The notes under the pieces are model-generated. The model saw only the letters and a list, made by a program, of their open reading frames with translations, was not told the DNA's origin and ran no database searches. This document shows positions 45,465-54,433 of a stretch of DNA of 64,000 bases, piece by piece; the first letter of the stretch is position 1; every line of letters begins with the position of its first letter. The position numbers and the translations under genes were made by a program. The stretch is from Streptomyces sp. M92 (lineage in GTDB: Bacteria > Actinomycetota > Actinomycetes > Streptomycetales > Streptomycetaceae), in the NCBI RefSeq assembly GCF_028473745.1, contig NZ_CP101137.1, forward strand, positions 1,426,001 through 1,490,000, in the 5' to 3' direction.

Positions 45465-46277
45465 TCAGCCCCGGGTGCGGCCGGTGCGATAGGCCCCGGG
45501 CGTAACCCCCACCAGCCGCTTGAAGTGCCGGGTCAGGTGGGCCTGGTCGTAGAAGCCGGTCGCGCCGGCCACCTCCGCCGGAGCACGCCCCGCGAGCAGC
45601 AGCCGACGCGCCCGCTCCACGCGCCGGGACATCAAGTACTGGTGCGGTGCGATGCCGTAGGCGCCGCTGAACGCCCGTACCAGGTGGGCAGGGTGTGCGG
45701 GCACCAGCGCGGTGGCCTCGTCGAGGGTGACGCCCTGGACGACCCGCTCGTCCAGCAACTCCCGCAGCCGCCGCGCGAGCACGGGATCGCGACGTGCCCG
45801 GCCCCGGGGCCCCCGGGGCCGCAGGTGGGTGTGCAGCCGCTCCCCGATCAACGTCAGCCGGCTCTCCGCCTCCAGCTCCTCCCCGGGCAGCGCGAGCGCC
45901 GCGTGCAGCTGCCCGACCCGCCGCCGCAGCACGGGGTCCCGCAGGTCGGGGCCGTCGACCGCCGGCCCGATCAGCTCCTCGCCCAGCCGGGAGGCGTCCA
46001 GGTACAGCACGCGCTTGCGGAAGCCGTCCGGGGTGGCGGGGGAGCCGTTGTGCGGCACGTGCGGCGGCAGCAGCGAGACCGTGTCGTGCGGGGTGCCGTG
46101 CTCGTGCCGGTCCAGGTCGTACCGTACGGCCCCGTCGTCGACGATGAGCAGCGTCCAGGCGTCGTGGACGTGCATCGGGTAGGCGTACTCGGTGTAGTGG
46201 GCGTGGAAGACCTCGACGACGCCCGGGACGCGGGGTCGCCAGGCGGAGACGGTGCGCGTCCGCTGGTCGGCGGCCAT
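45465..46277 (-). CDS. AraC-family regulator
   Basis: The 270-residue protein has an N-terminal cupin sensor (VFHAHYTEYAYPMHVHDAWT, HEHGTPHDTVSLLPPHVPHN) and a C-terminal AraC pair of helix-turn-helices (TLDEATALVPAHPAHLVRAF, TGFYDQAHLTRHFKRLVGVT). The start is leaderless: TACGTT lies 6 bases before ATG 46277. It is divergent from the DUF2000 gene, 49 bases away, which is its likely target. Confidence 0.9.
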   Translation of the reverse strand: MAADQRTRTVSAWRPRVPGVVEVFHAHYTEYAYPMHVHDAWTLLIVDDGAVRYDLDRHEHGTPHDTVSLLPPHVPHNGSPATPDGFRKRVLYLDASRLGEELIGPAVDGPDLRDPVLRRRVGQLHAALALPGEELEAESRLTLIGERLHTHLRPRGPRGRARRDPVLARRLRELLDERVVQGVTLDEATALVPAHPAHLVRAFSGAYGIAPHQYLMSRRVERARRLLLAGRAPAEVAGATGFYDQAHLTRHFKRLVGVTPGAYRTGRTRG

Positions 46278-46326
46278 GCAAAGAACGTACAAGACCCGCC
46301 CGTACCCGGCCCGGCAGTCTCACCGT

Positions 46327-46743
46327 ATGAACACGCGCTTCGACACCAAGATCGCCGTACTGCTGCGCGAGGACCTGGAGACCTGGCAGCGCCTCAACGT
46401 CACCGCCTTCCTGGTGAGCGGCCTGGGATCGCAGTGTCCCGAGGTGATCGGCGAGCCGTACGAGGACGCCGACGCGGTCGGCTACCTGCCGATGTTCCGC
46501 CAGCCGGTGCTGGTCTTCGAGGGCACCAAGGAGACGCTGACGACCGCCCACGCGCGCGTGCTGTCCCGCGCCCTGCCGCGCGCCCTGTTCACGTCCGACC
46601 TGTTCACCACGGGCAACGACCGCGACAACCGGGCGGCGGTACGGGCCGTACCGACGGCGGACCTGGACCTGGTCGGCCTCGCCGTGTACGGCCCGAGGAA
46701 CGCGGTGGACAAGGTGCTGAAGGGGGCGCGGATGCACCCGTGA
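46327..46743 (+). CDS. DUF2000 protein
   Basis: The 138-residue protein (MNTRFDTKIAVLLREDLETW) matches DUF2000: VTAFLVSGLGSQCPEVIGEP, RQPVLVFEGTKETLTTAHAR, and RAVPTADLDLVGLAVYGPRN. The fold is related to peptidyl-tRNA hydrolase 2. No biochemical function is established. It often sits next to a divergent AraC gene, as here. Confidence 0.87.
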   Translation: MNTRFDTKIAVLLREDLETWQRLNVTAFLVSGLGSQCPEVIGEPYEDADAVGYLPMFRQPVLVFEGTKETLTTAHARVLSRALPRALFTSDLFTTGNDRDNRAAVRAVPTADLDLVGLAVYGPRNAVDKVLKGARMHP

Positions 46744-46758
46744 GCGGGGCGGCGCCGG

Positions 46759-48042
46759 TCAGGTGGGTGTGACCTCGGCGGTCTTCGCGGGCGAGGGCGT
46801 GCCGGGAACCGTCTCCGTGCCCGCGGCGTCCTCCCGCGGCAGCCCCCGCATGAGCCCCCAGTACCCGGCCGCCGCCACCGTACCGACGACGGCGCACACG
46901 CCCCACAGCCACTCGGCGCCCCAGCGGTCGATGACGAACCCGGACATCAGCGGGGCGACGAGGGAGGCGACCGCCCAGGACATGGTGTACATCCCCTGGT
47001 ACCGCCCGCGCCCTCGCACGGGCGACAGCCGCACGACGAGCCCGGTCTGGGTCGGCGCGTTGACGATCTCGGCCAGCGTCCACACGCACACGGTCAGCGC
47101 GAACACCGCGACCGACCCGGCGAAGGCGGTGAGCCCGAACCCGTACCCGGCCAGCAGCGCCGAGCCGACGAGCAGCAGCCGCGGGTCACGGTGCTCGATG
47201 AACCGCGTGACCGGGATCTGGAGCACGACGATCAGCACCCCGTTGACGGCGATCGCCATACCGAAGTCGGCGGGCGTGAACCCCGCCTCGCCCATGGCCA
47301 CCGGCAGCCCGACGTAAGCCTGCTGGAAGATCAGGGCGATCAGGAAGGACAGCCCGACGACCCCCATGTACCGCCCGTCGCGCAACACGGTCCCGAGCGA
47401 GACGGGAACCTCCGTGGCACCGGAAGCCCCGTTGACGACGTCCTCCTGCGGCCGGGACTCGGGCAGCTTCACGAAGACGAGCACGGCGCACACGAGCGTC
47501 ATCCCGGCCTCGATCAGGAACCCGGCGAGATAGCTGTACTCGGCGATGAACCCGGCCGCCATGGAGGAGATCGCGAAACCGAGGTTGATGGCCCAGTAGT
47601 TGAGCGAGAAGGCGCGGATACGGTCCTCGGGCCGCACGATGTCCGCCATCATCGCCTGCACGGCCGGCCGGGAGGCGTTGCTCGCCATGCCGACCAGGAA
47701 GGCGACGGCCGCGATGGCCACCGGGTCCCGCACGAAGCCGAGCAGTGCGACGGACAGCGCGGTGGAGACCTGCGCGACGAGCAGCGTGGGCCGCCGCCCG
47801 AGACGGTCGGCCATCACCCCGCCGCCCAGCGAGGAGACGACCCCGCCGAGCCCGTGCAGCGCGGCGACCAGACCGGCGTACGAGGCGGAGTACCCGCGGT
47901 CGATGGTCAGGTACAGCGCCATGAAGGTGGCGACGAAGGCGCCGAGCCGGTTGACCAGGGTGCTGGTCCACAGCCACCAGAACTCGCGGGGGAGCCCGGA
48001 GACGGACTCCCGCACGGCACGCCTGACACCGGTGACGGACAT
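46759..48042 (-). CDS. Major facilitator superfamily transporter
   Basis: The 427-residue protein has about 12 hydrophobic segments, the MFS loop GGVMADRLGRRPTLLVAQ between TM2 and TM3, and ATFMALYLTIDRGYSASYAG at the start. It resembles MDR-type exporters of the MFS_1 group (YdeR/MdtH-like). The substrate is unknown. It is convergent with the DUF2000 gene, with 15 bases between. Confidence 0.9.
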   Translation of the reverse strand: MSVTGVRRAVRESVSGLPREFWWLWTSTLVNRLGAFVATFMALYLTIDRGYSASYAGLVAALHGLGGVVSSLGGGVMADRLGRRPTLLVAQVSTALSVALLGFVRDPVAIAAVAFLVGMASNASRPAVQAMMADIVRPEDRIRAFSLNYWAINLGFAISSMAAGFIAEYSYLAGFLIEAGMTLVCAVLVFVKLPESRPQEDVVNGASGATEVPVSLGTVLRDGRYMGVVGLSFLIALIFQQAYVGLPVAMGEAGFTPADFGMAIAVNGVLIVVLQIPVTRFIEHRDPRLLLVGSALLAGYGFGLTAFAGSVAVFALTVCVWTLAEIVNAPTQTGLVVRLSPVRGRGRYQGMYTMSWAVASLVAPLMSGFVIDRWGAEWLWGVCAVVGTVAAAGYWGLMRGLPREDAAGTETVPGTPSPAKTAEVTPT

Positions 48043-48245
48043 GGGACCCCCGAGAAGACTGTGAGCGGCGAAGACTGTAAGCGGCTGAGCTGTAAGTGGC
48101 TGAGCCGGGAAGCACGTCTTACGTGACGTACGAACAACCTACGAAAGCGCCGGTACGGGAGCCACTCGATTAACACTTCCCGTCAACCGTCCGCGCCTCG
48201 GGCGCCCCGCGCGGCCGGTGCGCGGGTTCGATTAGGCTCGGAAGC

Positions 48246-49007
48246 ATGGCCGACGCACCGTACAAGCTGATCCTCCTCCGCCACGGCGAGAGCGAGTGGA
48301 ACGAGAAGAACCTGTTCACCGGCTGGGTGGACGTCAACCTCACCCCCAAGGGCGAGAAGGAGGCGACGCGCGGCGGCGAGCTGCTCAAGGACGCCGGCCT
48401 GCTGCCCGACGTGGTCCACACGTCCGTCCAGAAGCGCGCGATCCGCACGGCCCAGCTCGCCCTGGAGGCCGCCGACCGCCACTGGATCCCGGTCCACCGC
48501 CACTGGCGCCTGAACGAGCGCCACTACGGCGCCCTCCAGGGCAAGGACAAGGCCCAGACCCTCGCCGAGTTCGGCGAGGAGCAGTTCATGCTGTGGCGCC
48601 GCTCCTACGACACCCCGCCGCCCGCCCTGGACCGCGACGCCGAGTACTCCCAGTTCTCCGACGCCCGCTACGCGACCCTCCCGCCGGAGCTGCGCCCGCA
48701 GACGGAGTGCCTGAAGGACGTCGTCGGCCGCATGCTGCCGTACTGGTTCGACAACATCGTCCCCGACCTCCTCACCGGCCGCACGGTCCTGGTCGCCGCC
48801 CACGGCAACAGCCTGCGCGCCCTCGTCAAGCACCTCGACGGCATCTCCGACGCCGACATCGCGGGCCTGAACATCCCGACGGGCATCCCGCTGACGTACG
48901 AACTGGACGCCGAGTTCAAGCCGCTGAACCCGGGCGGGACGTACCTGGACCCGGACGCGGCCGCGGCGGCTATTGAGGCTGTCAAGAACCAGGGCAAGAA
49001 GAAGTAA
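48246..49007 (+). CDS. gpmA: 2,3-bisphosphoglycerate-dependent phosphoglycerate mutase
   Basis: The 253-residue glycolytic enzyme interconverts 3- and 2-phosphoglycerate. It has [20 protein letters not shown] with the phosphohistidine in [24 protein letters not shown], and the second catalytic His in [17 protein letters not shown]. The start is leaderless, TAGGCT 7 bases before ATG 48246. A terminator hairpin follows the stop. Confidence 0.95.
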   Translation: MADAPYKLILLRHGESEWNEKNLFTGWVDVNLTPKGEKEATRGGELLKDAGLLPDVVHTSVQKRAIRTAQLALEAADRHWIPVHRHWRLNERHYGALQGKDKAQTLAEFGEEQFMLWRRSYDTPPPALDRDAEYSQFSDARYATLPPELRPQTECLKDVVGRMLPYWFDNIVPDLLTGRTVLVAAHGNSLRALVKHLDGISDADIAGLNIPTGIPLTYELDAEFKPLNPGGTYLDPDAAAAAIEAVKNQGKKK

Positions 49008-49021
49008 CCCGAACTGATCAG

Positions 49022-49055
49022 GGCCCCTACCTGCTGTTGCTCGCGGGTAGGGGCC
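49022..49055 (+). terminator. Terminator hairpin after gpmA
   Basis: GGCCCCTACC pairs perfectly with GGTAGGGGCC around a 14-base loop, 15 bases after the stop, followed by TGTTCCTG. Confidence 0.85.
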
Positions 49056-49375
49056 TGTTCCTGTGCTGGGAGCGTCGACGGGTGAGGCGTGAGGCGTGGG
49101 AAGAACTCGCGGTCACGGAGACCGCGCCCATGACACGGCCCTTCACTCCCATCCGTCCGCGTGTCCGCTGCCGGCCTGCCCTCACGGCAACCGCTCTCGC
49201 CATCACGGTGCTTGCCGTGCTGCGCGAGCGAGGGGCCGAGTGGCGGTGGGCGTGCCGTCACCGCTGAGGAGCCTTTCACGGTGACGAAGCCAAAGGGGAG
49301 TGGGGCCGTCGGGGCGCTGCCGAGCGAATGCGTCGCGCCGAGCGCACCATGAAAGCAGCACAAGGAGGGCGCGCC
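49056..49375. other. Gene-free stretch between gpmA terminator and next gene
   Basis: No reading frame here has coding character or a ribosome binding site. GTCACCG at 49257 and CGGTGAC at 49279 form a 7-bp inverted repeat of uncertain meaning. The rest shows nothing I can support. Confidence 0.6.
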
Positions 49376-49786
49376 ATGAGCAGAAGACACCGCGCTCGAG
49401 GGCCGCAGTGGGGACCGAGCGCCCCACAAGATCCCGGACCGCCGCCGAGTGGATGGCCGGCACCGCCGCCGCAGGGTCCGCCGCCCGCAAGCTCCTACCG
49501 AGCCCGGTCCGGCCTGCCGCCGGGAAAGCGGCGCAGGGTCTTCCCCTGGGTCTTCCTGGCCGTTCAGGTGCTGTTCCTGGTCTGGGTGATCGTAGGCGCG
49601 GTGAGCGGCAGCGAGACGCCCGCTGCGTGCAGGGGCCTGACAGGCGACGACCTCACACTGTGCGAGGACGCGGGCGACGCCGGAACGGTTGTCGGCGCCG
49701 GACTCGTCATCGGGCTGTGGGCGGCGACGGACATCATCCTCGGCTTCACGTACCTGGTGTTCCGGCTCGCCCGACGACGTACCTGA
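49376..49786 (+). CDS. Hypothetical Pro-rich two-TM protein
   Basis: ATG 49376 follows AAGGAGGGC. The 136-residue product has a Pro/Arg/Gln-rich cytoplasmic N-terminus (SRRHRARGPQWGPSAPQDPG), a basic stop (PPGKRRRVFPW), and two TM segments (VFLAVQVLFLVWVIVGAV and VVGAGLVIGLWAATDIILGF). A Cys pair lies in the short external loop (AACRGLTGDDLTLCEDAG). Similar Streptomyces proteins are common and uncharacterised. Confidence 0.75.
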   Translation: MSRRHRARGPQWGPSAPQDPGPPPSGWPAPPPQGPPPASSYRARSGLPPGKRRRVFPWVFLAVQVLFLVWVIVGAVSGSETPAACRGLTGDDLTLCEDAGDAGTVVGAGLVIGLWAATDIILGFTYLVFRLARRRT

Positions 49787-49816
49787 CCTGAGGGCGCTCG
49801 CGGCGTTCCGTGGCTT

Positions 49817-50299
49817 TTACGTCCACGGCTTGATGACTTCTGAGGGGGCTTCTGGGGCCGGCCACACTTGGATGCGGACCTTCTCGGTCGTCTCGGGGCC
49901 GTCGTCGGAGTCGACGTCCGCTTCAATGGCCCGTGCCAAGTTGCTCCGGGACGCGCGAACGCGGTTCCAGCCCGGGAGGACCTCAAAAGCCGCCGCTTCC
50001 GGCGCGTAGTCCGTGCATCCCTGAACCGACAGTCGCCCCCGCGACACATCGAGGCTGGCTTCCACGACGTGGTCGAACTCGGAACTGTCATCGTCGGGTT
50101 CCTGGGGGAGGAGAGCGACCGTGACGGACACGTGGACGTTCACGGCGGTGCCGATGCCCAGTGCATTCCGTGCGACCGCCAGGTGATCGGCAACGGCCTG
50201 GGGTGTCCACGCGTCGCTCAGGTCACCGTCTGAATCCGCGTCGGACACGTGGAGCTGGAAGTAGTCGGCGAAGAGGGTGAGCTCCGTGGTCTCTGTCAT
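49817..50299 (-). CDS. Hypothetical acidic protein
   Basis: The 160-residue protein (MTETTELTLFADYFQLHVSD) is rich in Asp and Glu and has an all-beta pattern: TAVNVHVSVTVALLPQEPDD, SLDVSRGRLSVQGCTDYAPE, EKVRIQVWPAPEAPSEVIKP. I recall a loose family of actinobacterial proteins with this ending but no named domain. It has weak start signals, ATG 50299 or an upstream in-frame codon. Neighbours give no clue. Confidence 0.7.
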   Translation of the reverse strand: MTETTELTLFADYFQLHVSDADSDGDLSDAWTPQAVADHLAVARNALGIGTAVNVHVSVTVALLPQEPDDDSSEFDHVVEASLDVSRGRLSVQGCTDYAPEAAAFEVLPGWNRVRASRSNLARAIEADVDSDDGPETTEKVRIQVWPAPEAPSEVIKPWT

Positions 50300-50385
50300 G
50301 GCGGCACACTGACATGAGGCACTGACAGCGCTTGAGTGCCGGCTCGGACGTGCGGCAACCGTGCCGATCGCTACCGGCCGCGTTC

Positions 50386-50826
50386 TCACAGGGGCCAGAC
50401 ACCGGCCAACTCGAAGGAGACCACCGTCCCGCCGAAACGGCTGCGCCCGCAGTGCCACGAGTCGGCGATGGCGTCGACCAGGAGCAGCCCACGCCCGTGC
50501 GCGTCGTCGGAGTCGGGGCACCTCAGCCTCACGTCGTCCGGGAGCCCCGGGTTGTGCACCTCGACCCGGAGGGCGCTCCCCTCGCGGAACCACTCCACCC
50601 GCACGACCCAGGGCTCGTCGTCCGACCGGCCGTGAAGGATGGCGTTGGTCACCAGCTCCGAGAGCAGCAGTACGCAGTCGTCGACGGGGCGGGCCGGCTC
50701 GTAGGGGGTGATGAACTTCCGGAACCAGTGTCGAGCCCGGGGTACGGATTCCGCGACGGGGGGCAAGGTCATCGCGCCGAGGCGCGGCGACTCTTCACAG
50801 GGGGAGCGGTCGATTGTGTAGGCCAT
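50386..50826 (-). CDS. RsbW/SpoIIAB-like ATP-binding protein
   Basis: The 146-residue protein has a HATPase_c fold as in anti-sigma kinases: N box (LLLSELVTNAILHG), D box as LRVEVHNPGLPDDV and a Gly-rich lid (AHGRGLLLVDAIADSWHCGR). Streptomyces carries dozens of such proteins, many paired with XRE or DUF397 genes. It is divergent from the GntR gene at 51020 with a 193-base gap holding palindromes. Partner unknown. Confidence 0.87.
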   Translation of the reverse strand: MAYTIDRSPCEESPRLGAMTLPPVAESVPRARHWFRKFITPYEPARPVDDCVLLLSELVTNAILHGRSDDEPWVVRVEWFREGSALRVEVHNPGLPDDVRLRCPDSDDAHGRGLLLVDAIADSWHCGRSRFGGTVVSFELAGVWPL

Positions 50827-50894
50827 CGGCGGGCAGCACCTCTCGCTTCAGAGGCCCCGTGTGGCCTCTCTATACATCTCACTCTGGAGCAACA

Positions 50895-50904
50895 TCTCTA
50901 GAGA
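50895..50904. promoter_or_regulatory. TCTCTAGAGA palindrome upstream of GntR gene
   Basis: A perfect 10-bp palindrome, with a similar TGTCTAGAGA at 50988-50997 just before the ribosome binding site. The pair, 93 bases apart centre to centre, may be operator sites of the adjacent GntR regulator. Confidence 0.5.
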
Positions 50905-50987
50905 CGTCAATCGAAACGCGAGAAGAGGCCGCCGCCCGGAGTCGACGGCTACGCGCAGCGAGCGAACGCTCAACCTGTGGCCTAAGG

Positions 50988-50997
50988 TGTCTAGAGA
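50988..50997. promoter_or_regulatory. TGTCTAGAGA site near GntR gene start
   Basis: It shares TCTAGAGA with the palindrome at 50895. It lies 23 bases before ATG 51020, where a repressor would block transcription or initiation. Confidence 0.45.
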
Positions 50998-51019
50998 AGA
51001 GAGGGAGGAGACCTGCGGG

Positions 51020-51778
51020 ATGGCCCACGCCGAAGACGACCCTCGGCCCAAGTACCAGCGGATCGCGGACACTCTGCGCGAGGCGATCCGGGCGGGCCGG
51101 TACGGTCCTGGTGATCGGCTTCCGGGGGAGAACGACCTCATGTCCACGCACGGCGTGGCACGCATGACGGCACGCCAGGCGCTGGGCGTGCTACGGGACG
51201 AGGGCATCGCCGAAGCCCGCAAAGGAGCCGGCGTGTTCGTCCGCACCTTCCGCCCGCTCCGGCGCCGCGGCATCCAGCGACTGGCCGAGCAGCAGTGGGG
51301 CAACGGCCGTTCCGTCTGGTCGGCGGAGATCGAGAACCGGTCCCTCGAGGTGGATCGGCTCACCGTGTCCGAGGAGCCCTCGCCCGACCGCGTCGGCGCG
51401 GTGCTGGGCCTGGCCGACGAGGAGCCGGTGTGCGTGAGGCGGCGTCGCTTCGTCCTGGACGGCAAGCCCGTCCTGCTCGCGACGAGCTACCTGCCCATGT
51501 CCCTGGTCGCAGGGTCCGCGATCACCCAGGAGGACACCGGGGAGGGCGGGACGTACGCCCGGCTCGCCGAACTCGGCCACAAGCCGGTGCACTTCCGCGA
51601 GGAGATCCGCTCACGCATGCCGACGAAGGACGAGGCGACACAGCTGGGCATGTCGGCGGGCACTCCGGCCATCCTCATCTGCCGTACCGCGTTCACGGTC
51701 GAGGGTCGCTCCGTCGAGGTCAACGAGATGACGCTGGACGCGGCGTCGTACGTATTGGAGTACGACTTCGACGCCTGA
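51020..51778 (+). CDS. GntR/HutC-family regulator with UTRA domain
   Basis: The 252-residue protein has a GntR winged helix (YQRIADTLREAIRAGRYGPG, GENDLMSTHGVARMTARQAL) and a UTRA ligand-binding domain (VCVRRRRFVLDGKPVLLATS, FREEIRSRMPTKDEATQLGM, FTVEGRSVEVNEMTLDAASY). HutC-type members control catabolic genes or mobile-element transfer (KorSA-like). GAGGGAGGAG lies upstream of ATG 51020; the longer upstream frame runs through the operator region. Ligand unknown. Confidence 0.9.
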   Translation: MAHAEDDPRPKYQRIADTLREAIRAGRYGPGDRLPGENDLMSTHGVARMTARQALGVLRDEGIAEARKGAGVFVRTFRPLRRRGIQRLAEQQWGNGRSVWSAEIENRSLEVDRLTVSEEPSPDRVGAVLGLADEEPVCVRRRRFVLDGKPVLLATSYLPMSLVAGSAITQEDTGEGGTYARLAELGHKPVHFREEIRSRMPTKDEATQLGMSAGTPAILICRTAFTVEGRSVEVNEMTLDAASYVLEYDFDA

Positions 51779-51979
51779 GCGCGAGCGCGGCCGGCCGGCG
51801 TGTCTGGCCCCGCCGCACGTCGGTTGCGTGGTCGGCGCTGGCAGGTCTCTCTTGGCCATCGACGAAGCCCGGCCGTCGGTTGGGTCCCGGGTTGTCCCCG
51901 GGCCGCCCCCAGACAGGACCGGGGATGCAGCTGCTCTAAGGAGCTGGACACCTCGGAAGCCGACCACGCGTTCAGGACA

Positions 51980-52251
51980 CTAGCCGCGACCACTGACATT
52001 GATTCTGATACTCAGGTTCCGGTGGTCGCCGTCCAGGGACTCGCGGATGATGTCGGCATGGCCCGCGTGCTGGGCGGTCTCGGCGATGATGTGCAGCAGC
52101 ACGCGGGTGCCGTCCCAGCTCACCGTGGCCTCGCACCCGTTCCCGGCGTGCACCAGGGCGGTGCGGACACCGTGCAGGCCCAGTTCGGCGGCGAGCAGCA
52201 TGCCGGCCCGCCGCCGACGACCGCGAGACCGAAGTGCTGTGTCGGGGACAT
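51980..52251 (-). pseudogene. Chimeric remnant: FAD monooxygenase start joined to DinB end
   Basis: From ATG 52251 the reading starts MSPTQHFGLAVVGGGPA, an FAD-binding motif of aromatic-ring monooxygenases, then the frame breaks. The next frame continues GMLLAAELGLHGVRTALVH, as in intact enzymes; a 4-base deletion in GCCGGCCGGC-like sequence explains this. After about 45 residues the sequence switches to TRVLLHIIAETAQHAGHADI and IRESLDG, the C-terminus of a DinB protein closely matching 54434-54560. So both a small deletion and a fusion or recombination have occurred. It lies 18 bases downstream of the exporter gene. Confidence 0.7.
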
Positions 52252-52269
52252 GAAGGGGTCCTCTTCCCG

Positions 52270-53877
52270 CTACGCCTTCGTGGCCGCGCGCCCGCCGCGC
52301 CGCCACAGGGCGACCACGGTGAGGAACAGCACGAGGCATACGGCTGCCAGGGCGTACAGGAGGGTGTCGAAGGCGGAGTCGTAGGCGCCGGTGAGGAAGC
52401 CGGCGAAGCGGTCCCGCTGGTCGGCCGCGACGCTTTCGGCCGCGGCGGCGAGGTCGCCGCCCGCCACCTGGTTGGCGATCCGGGTGGGGCCGTCGGCGCC
52501 CGGGAAGCCGTCGATGCCGGTGCCGATCTTCGCGCCGAGCGCGGTGGCCAGCATCGAGCCGTATACGGCGACGGCGACGGCCTCGCTGCCGAGGCGCAGC
52601 GTGTTGAGGAACCCCGCCGCCATGCCGGCCTTCTCGGGGGCGACGTTCTCCAGGGCCTGGCCGTCCACGAGCCCGGCGGACAGGCCCATGCCGGCGCCGG
52701 TGACCAGCATCGGCAGGGCGACGACGGCGAGGGCGACGTCCGGGCTGAACAAGGTGAGCGCGATGTCGCCGACGACCAGGCAGGCGAGGCTCGCGTACAG
52801 CAGGCCCAGCGCGGGGACTCCCCGGGAGACCAGCTTCGCGGCGAGCATCGGGCAGACGAACACCGGCAGGGTGAGCAGCACCATGGCCAGACCGGCGCTG
52901 CCACTGGTGTAGCCGCCGACGGCCGTCAGGTACGTCGGCAGGTACGTCAGCATCGTCACGAACCCGAAGGACGCGGCGACCGGGACCAGGCACAGCGCGA
53001 GGAACCGGGTGTTGGCGAGCACGCTCAGATCCAGCATGGGATGGGCGCGGCGCTTCTCGACCGCGGCGAAGACGGCGAGGACGACGACCGTCCCGGCGAA
53101 CAGGCCGAGCACTCCCGCGCTGCCCCAGCCCCACTGCGAGCCCTGCACGATGCCGGTGGTCAGCAGCAGCATGGCGACGACGAAGAGCGCGCTGCCGGCC
53201 AGGTCGACACGGACGCCGGTGCGGCGCTGCTCCGTCACCGAGCGGATGATGGCGGGCACGGCGAGCAGCACCAGGCCGAGGGCCACGGCGTGCAGGGCGA
53301 AGACCCAACGCCAGCCGAGGGTCTGCACGAGCACACCCGAGAGGGACGGGCCGATCGCGACGCCGATGCCCGCGACCGTGCCGAAGAGCGCGAAGGCCCT
53401 CGCGCGGGCCGGGCCGGCGTAGACGGTCGACAGGATCGCGCTGCCGCACGAGAAGATCGCGGCGCCGCCGAGGCCGGCCAGGCCGCGGGCCACGTCGAGG
53501 AGCAGCACGTTCCCGGCGAGGGCGCTGCCGAGCGAGGCGACGGCGTAGACGGCGGCGCCGGCGGCGAACGCCCGTACGCGGCCGATGATGTCGGCGATCG
53601 AGCCCCAGGCGAGGGTGAAGCAGGCGAATGCCACGTTGAAGGCGTTGACGACCCACTGGAGCGGGACGAGGCCCGCCTGGGTGTCGGCCCCGATGCCGGG
53701 CAGGGCGACGGCGGTGCCCGAGATGGAGGTGGGGACGACGAAGACGGCGAGCAGGACGGCGGCGAGCGTGAGCGTCTGCCGGGGGGCGGCCGGCGGGGGA
53801 GCGGAGGCGGGGCCGGCGGCGTCTGCCGGGGCGTCGGGCGTGGACGCGGAACCGGCGGGCTCGGTCTCTGTGGACAT
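52270..53877 (-). CDS. DHA2-family (EmrB/QacA) drug exporter
   Basis: The 535-residue protein has 14 predicted TM segments (for example LTLAAVLLAVFVVPTSISGT, LLTTGIVQGSQWGWGSAGVL) and family motifs LPGIGADTQAGLVPLQWVVN and GIGVAIGPSLSGVLVQTLGW. Such proteins export drugs or secondary metabolites by proton antiport. The start after ATCGGAG is at 53877; an upstream codon lies in the promoter. It is divergent from an ArsR-like regulator with an inverted repeat between them, and it precedes the broken monooxygenase gene. Confidence 0.92.
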   Translation of the reverse strand: MSTETEPAGSASTPDAPADAAGPASAPPPAAPRQTLTLAAVLLAVFVVPTSISGTAVALPGIGADTQAGLVPLQWVVNAFNVAFACFTLAWGSIADIIGRVRAFAAGAAVYAVASLGSALAGNVLLLDVARGLAGLGGAAIFSCGSAILSTVYAGPARARAFALFGTVAGIGVAIGPSLSGVLVQTLGWRWVFALHAVALGLVLLAVPAIIRSVTEQRRTGVRVDLAGSALFVVAMLLLTTGIVQGSQWGWGSAGVLGLFAGTVVVLAVFAAVEKRRAHPMLDLSVLANTRFLALCLVPVAASFGFVTMLTYLPTYLTAVGGYTSGSAGLAMVLLTLPVFVCPMLAAKLVSRGVPALGLLYASLACLVVGDIALTLFSPDVALAVVALPMLVTGAGMGLSAGLVDGQALENVAPEKAGMAAGFLNTLRLGSEAVAVAVYGSMLATALGAKIGTGIDGFPGADGPTRIANQVAGGDLAAAAESVAADQRDRFAGFLTGAYDSAFDTLLYALAAVCLVLFLTVVALWRRGGRAATKA

Positions 53878-53895
53878 GCGTGGGCACTCCGATAA

Positions 53896-53917
53896 AGGTT
53901 CGGTTTTGATCGAACCT
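53896..53917. promoter_or_regulatory. Inverted repeat between exporter and ArsR-like gene
   Basis: AGGTTCG and CGAACCT arms flank the 8-base spacer GTTTTGAT. AGAACCT at about 53951 is a further half-site. It lies just upstream of the exporter start and is a likely operator for the divergent regulator. Confidence 0.6.
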
Positions 53918-54030
53918 AAAGGTGGCACGCGGTGTAGGTAGGATGCAAGTAGAACCTCCCCTGCGAATCAGCCCGACCCGCCCCTGGGCGCGCCGTACCC
54001 GGGTACGCCCCCGATAGAGGAGCCGCCGCC

Positions 54031-54366
54031 ATGCCCGACGCAGAGGGACACCCCTCACTCGAAGAGATGCACCTGCGTTCCGTGATGAACGCCCTCTCGG
54101 ACCCGCTGCGCTACGAGGTCGTCTCGGTCCTCGCCCATGCCGCCGACGACGCCGAACGGCACTGCTCGTCGTTCGGCCTCCCCGTCTCCAAGTCGACGCG
54201 CAGCCACCACTTCCGCGTCCTGCGCGAGGCCGGGCTGATCCGCCAGGTCGACCGCGGCAACAGCCGGATGGCGCGGCTGCGCGCGGACGACCTGGAGACA
54301 CGGTTCCCGGGCCTCCTCGACCTGATCAGGAAGAACCCGCCGCAGCCTCGCGCCGGTACATCCTGA
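54031..54366 (+). CDS. ArsR-like winged-helix regulator
   Basis: The 111-residue protein (HPSLEEMHLRSVMNALSDPL) has an ArsR-type winged helix (RYEVVSVLAHAADDAERHCS, SFGLPVSKSTRSHHFRVLRE, AGLIRQVDRGNSRMARLRAD). A single Cys in RHCSSF could be a redox or drug-sensing residue. It is divergent from the exporter and probably represses it. GGAGCCGCCGCC precedes the ATG. Confidence 0.88.
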   Translation: MPDAEGHPSLEEMHLRSVMNALSDPLRYEVVSVLAHAADDAERHCSSFGLPVSKSTRSHHFRVLREAGLIRQVDRGNSRMARLRADDLETRFPGLLDLIRKNPPQPRAGTS

Positions 54367-54433
54367 CGCGGAGAGCGCGCGATCGCGGCCTCTCACCCGC
54401 GCGCGCCGCAGGTGAGAGGCGTACCGCCGGGCG

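Noticed and set aside
51980..54301. Long reverse frame spanning the exporter region as one 773-residue protein
   Set aside because: It is out of frame with the exporter. Only its last part (51980-52251) is meaningful, as the pseudogene remnant.
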